From: Halobacillus litoralis
GTDB taxonomy: Bacteria > Bacillota > Bacilli > Bacillales > Halobacillaceae
Assembly (NCBI RefSeq): GCF_009856445.1
Contig: NZ_WMFA01000002.1
Coordinates: forward strand, 682,001 to 746,000
Length of the DNA: 64,000 nucleotides
Direction of reading: 5' to 3'
A model generated the notes under the pieces. That model did no database searches. It saw nothing but the letters and a program-made list of their open reading frames with translations, and was not told the origin of the DNA. The translations under genes were made by a program, and so were the position numbers. Positions 63,029 to 64,000 of the stretch are shown piece by piece. Every line of letters begins with the position of its first letter. Position 1 is the stretch's first letter.

Positions 63029-64000
63029 ATGGAAACCAATCAATACTTGGAAGTTTTTATTGATGAAAGTAAAGAGCATTTGCAATCCATCAATGACCAA
63101 CTTTTACAGTTGGAAAAAAATCCTCAGGACCTTACCATCGTCAATGAAATCTTCAGGTCGGCCCATACATTGAAAGGCATGTCAGCAACAATGGGATATC
63201 AGGATCTATCCAATTTGACACACAAGATGGAGAATGTCCTTGATGCTGTAAGGAATGAAAAAGTGTTGGTAGATGAAGGCATCTTGGATGTCGTTTTTGA
63301 TTCTGTAGATGACTTGGAAGCAATGGTCATTGATATAGCGGAAGGCGGCTCGGGTGAAAGAAATGTCGAAAGAGTCGTCGAGTTATTAAAAAACATCGAA
63401 AACGGTGAAGGAGGGGCAGCGGAGCCTGCTGCGGCGTCTACATCAAAGAAGACGGAAACTGCCTCTTTACTTTCTATTGATGAATACACCAAAGCAGCTC
63501 TGGAACAATCTAGTGAACTGGGAAAAAGCAATTACCAGATTGAAGTTACATTAAGAGAAGATTGTCTTTTGAAAGCCGCCCGTGTCTATATGGTTTTTGA
63601 AATCTTAGAGCAGTCAGGGGATGTCATCAAGTCCTCTCCTTCTGTAGAAGCCTTGGAGAATGAAGATTTTGAAACGAGTTTCCAGGTTTTGCTCGTTACA
63701 GAGGATTCTCCGGAGGACATAGAAGGTCAAATTAAAAAAGTATCCGAAATAGAAAATGTACATGTCACTGTCTATCAAATTTCTGAAGAGACGAGAGAAG
63801 AAGCAGATTCGCAGTCTCCACAAAAAGAAAGGGATGGTCAAGAAAAGGCGCCTGTCCAAAAAGAAGAGAAAGAAGGGAAACAGGTAGGGAGTAAAACTAT
63901 CCGCATCAACATTGATCGATTGGACGCTCTTATGAACTTATTTGAAGAGCTTGTGATTGATCGGGGTCGTCTTGAACAAATATCAGATGATTTAAAGCAC
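63029..64000 (+). CDS. cheA: Chemotaxis histidine kinase CheA, 3' end outside the window
   Basis: Autophosphorylating kinase of the chemoreceptor array. The first 324 codons are visible: the P1 phosphotransfer domain with His46 in SAHTLKGMSATMG, a linker, a P2 CheY/CheB-docking domain (about 155-255, YQIEVTLREDCLLKAARVYMVFEILEQSG), an acidic linker, and the start of the P3 dimerisation domain (IRINIDRLDALMNLFEELVIDRGRLEQI). The start follows AAGGAGGTAGAG. The frame is open to the right edge. Confidence 0.95.
   Translation, partial: METNQYLEVFIDESKEHLQSINDQLLQLEKNPQDLTIVNEIFRSAHTLKGMSATMGYQDLSNLTHKMENVLDAVRNEKVLVDEGILDVVFDSVDDLEAMVIDIAEGGSGERNVERVVELLKNIENGEGGAAEPAAASTSKKTETASLLSIDEYTKAALEQSSELGKSNYQIEVTLREDCLLKAARVYMVFEILEQSGDVIKSSPSVEALENEDFETSFQVLLVTEDSPEDIEGQIKKVSEIENVHVTVYQISEETREEADSQSPQKERDGQEKAPVQKEEKEGKQVGSKTIRINIDRLDALMNLFEELVIDRGRLEQISDDLKH

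Noticed and set aside
1-64000. CRISPR arrays, tRNA or rRNA genes, prophage or insertion sequence transposases
   Set aside because: No regularly spaced direct repeats, cloverleaf sequences or transposase motifs were seen on either strand.

Overview
The window looks like a chromosome segment from a low-to-moderate GC Gram-positive bacterium of the Bacillaceae. The gene order from sdaAB to cheA follows the Bacillus subtilis rpmB-to-sigD region almost gene for gene. Ribosome binding sites are strong AGGAGG types, and the regulators FapR and CodY are Firmicute-specific. Very acidic stretches (for example the FtsY N-terminus) and the long GC-rich intergenic hairpin repeats suggest a moderately halophilic or halotolerant relative such as Halobacillus or Pontibacillus. 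That genus-level guess is inference.

Layout. (1) 1-6500 is accessory: sulfite reductase cysJI (cysJ cut by the left edge), a small heat shock protein, a large inverted-repeat element, a small conserved unknown protein, and an AzgA-type purine permease on the minus strand. (2) 6600-14900 holds serine dehydratase sdaAB-sdaAA, recG, and the fatty acid/phospholipid operon fapR-plsX-fabD-fabG-acpP, then rnc. FapR has a recognisable operator in front of its own gene. (3) 14940-15660 is an insertion relative to B. subtilis: a DUF1128 gene on the minus strand and a second copy of the inverted-repeat element, which separate rnc from smc. (4) 15660-27840 covers chromosome structure, protein targeting and translation: smc, ftsY, ylxM, ffh, rpsP, khpA, ylqD, rimM, trmD, rplS, a type I signal peptidase, rbgA and rnhB. 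(5) 27850-30000 is ylqG-ylqH, a pair resembling flagellar FliK and the cleaved C-terminal piece of FlhB. It is followed by a decayed repeat copy. (6) 30530-40000 holds sucCD, dprA, topA, xerC, hslVU and codY. trmFO, expected between topA and xerC, is absent. (7) 40940-64000 is the fla/che operon from flgB to cheA (cut by the right edge), with tight spacing and many start/stop overlaps.

How the genes work together. The central block couples lipid synthesis (FapR senses malonyl-CoA and controls plsX/fab genes), ribosome maturation (RimM, RbgA, TrmD, S16, L19) and the signal recognition particle pathway (Ffh, FtsY, YlxM, SPase I). CodY sits directly before the motility operon that it is known to repress in B. 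subtilis, and a CodY-like box lies just upstream of flgB. The fla/che operon encodes the rod (FlgB, FlgC, FliE), MS/C ring (FliF, FliG, FliM, FliY), export ATPase (FliH, FliI, FliJ), export gate (FliO/Z, P, Q, R, FlhB, FlhA), hook (FlgD, FlgE, FliK), placement GTPases (FlhF, FlhG) and chemotaxis core (CheY, CheB, CheA).

The observations most worth a second look are the inverted-repeat family at about 4.0, 15.3 and 30.2 kb, the FliK/FlhB-like YlqG-YlqH pair, the missing trmFO with a perfect consensus promoter in its place, a 20-bp palindrome inside the ylxM-ffh promoter, an inverted repeat just ahead of the small heat shock gene, a hairpin that may bring a distant Shine-Dalgarno sequence to swrD, and an HslV lacking the N-terminal serine known from B. 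subtilis.
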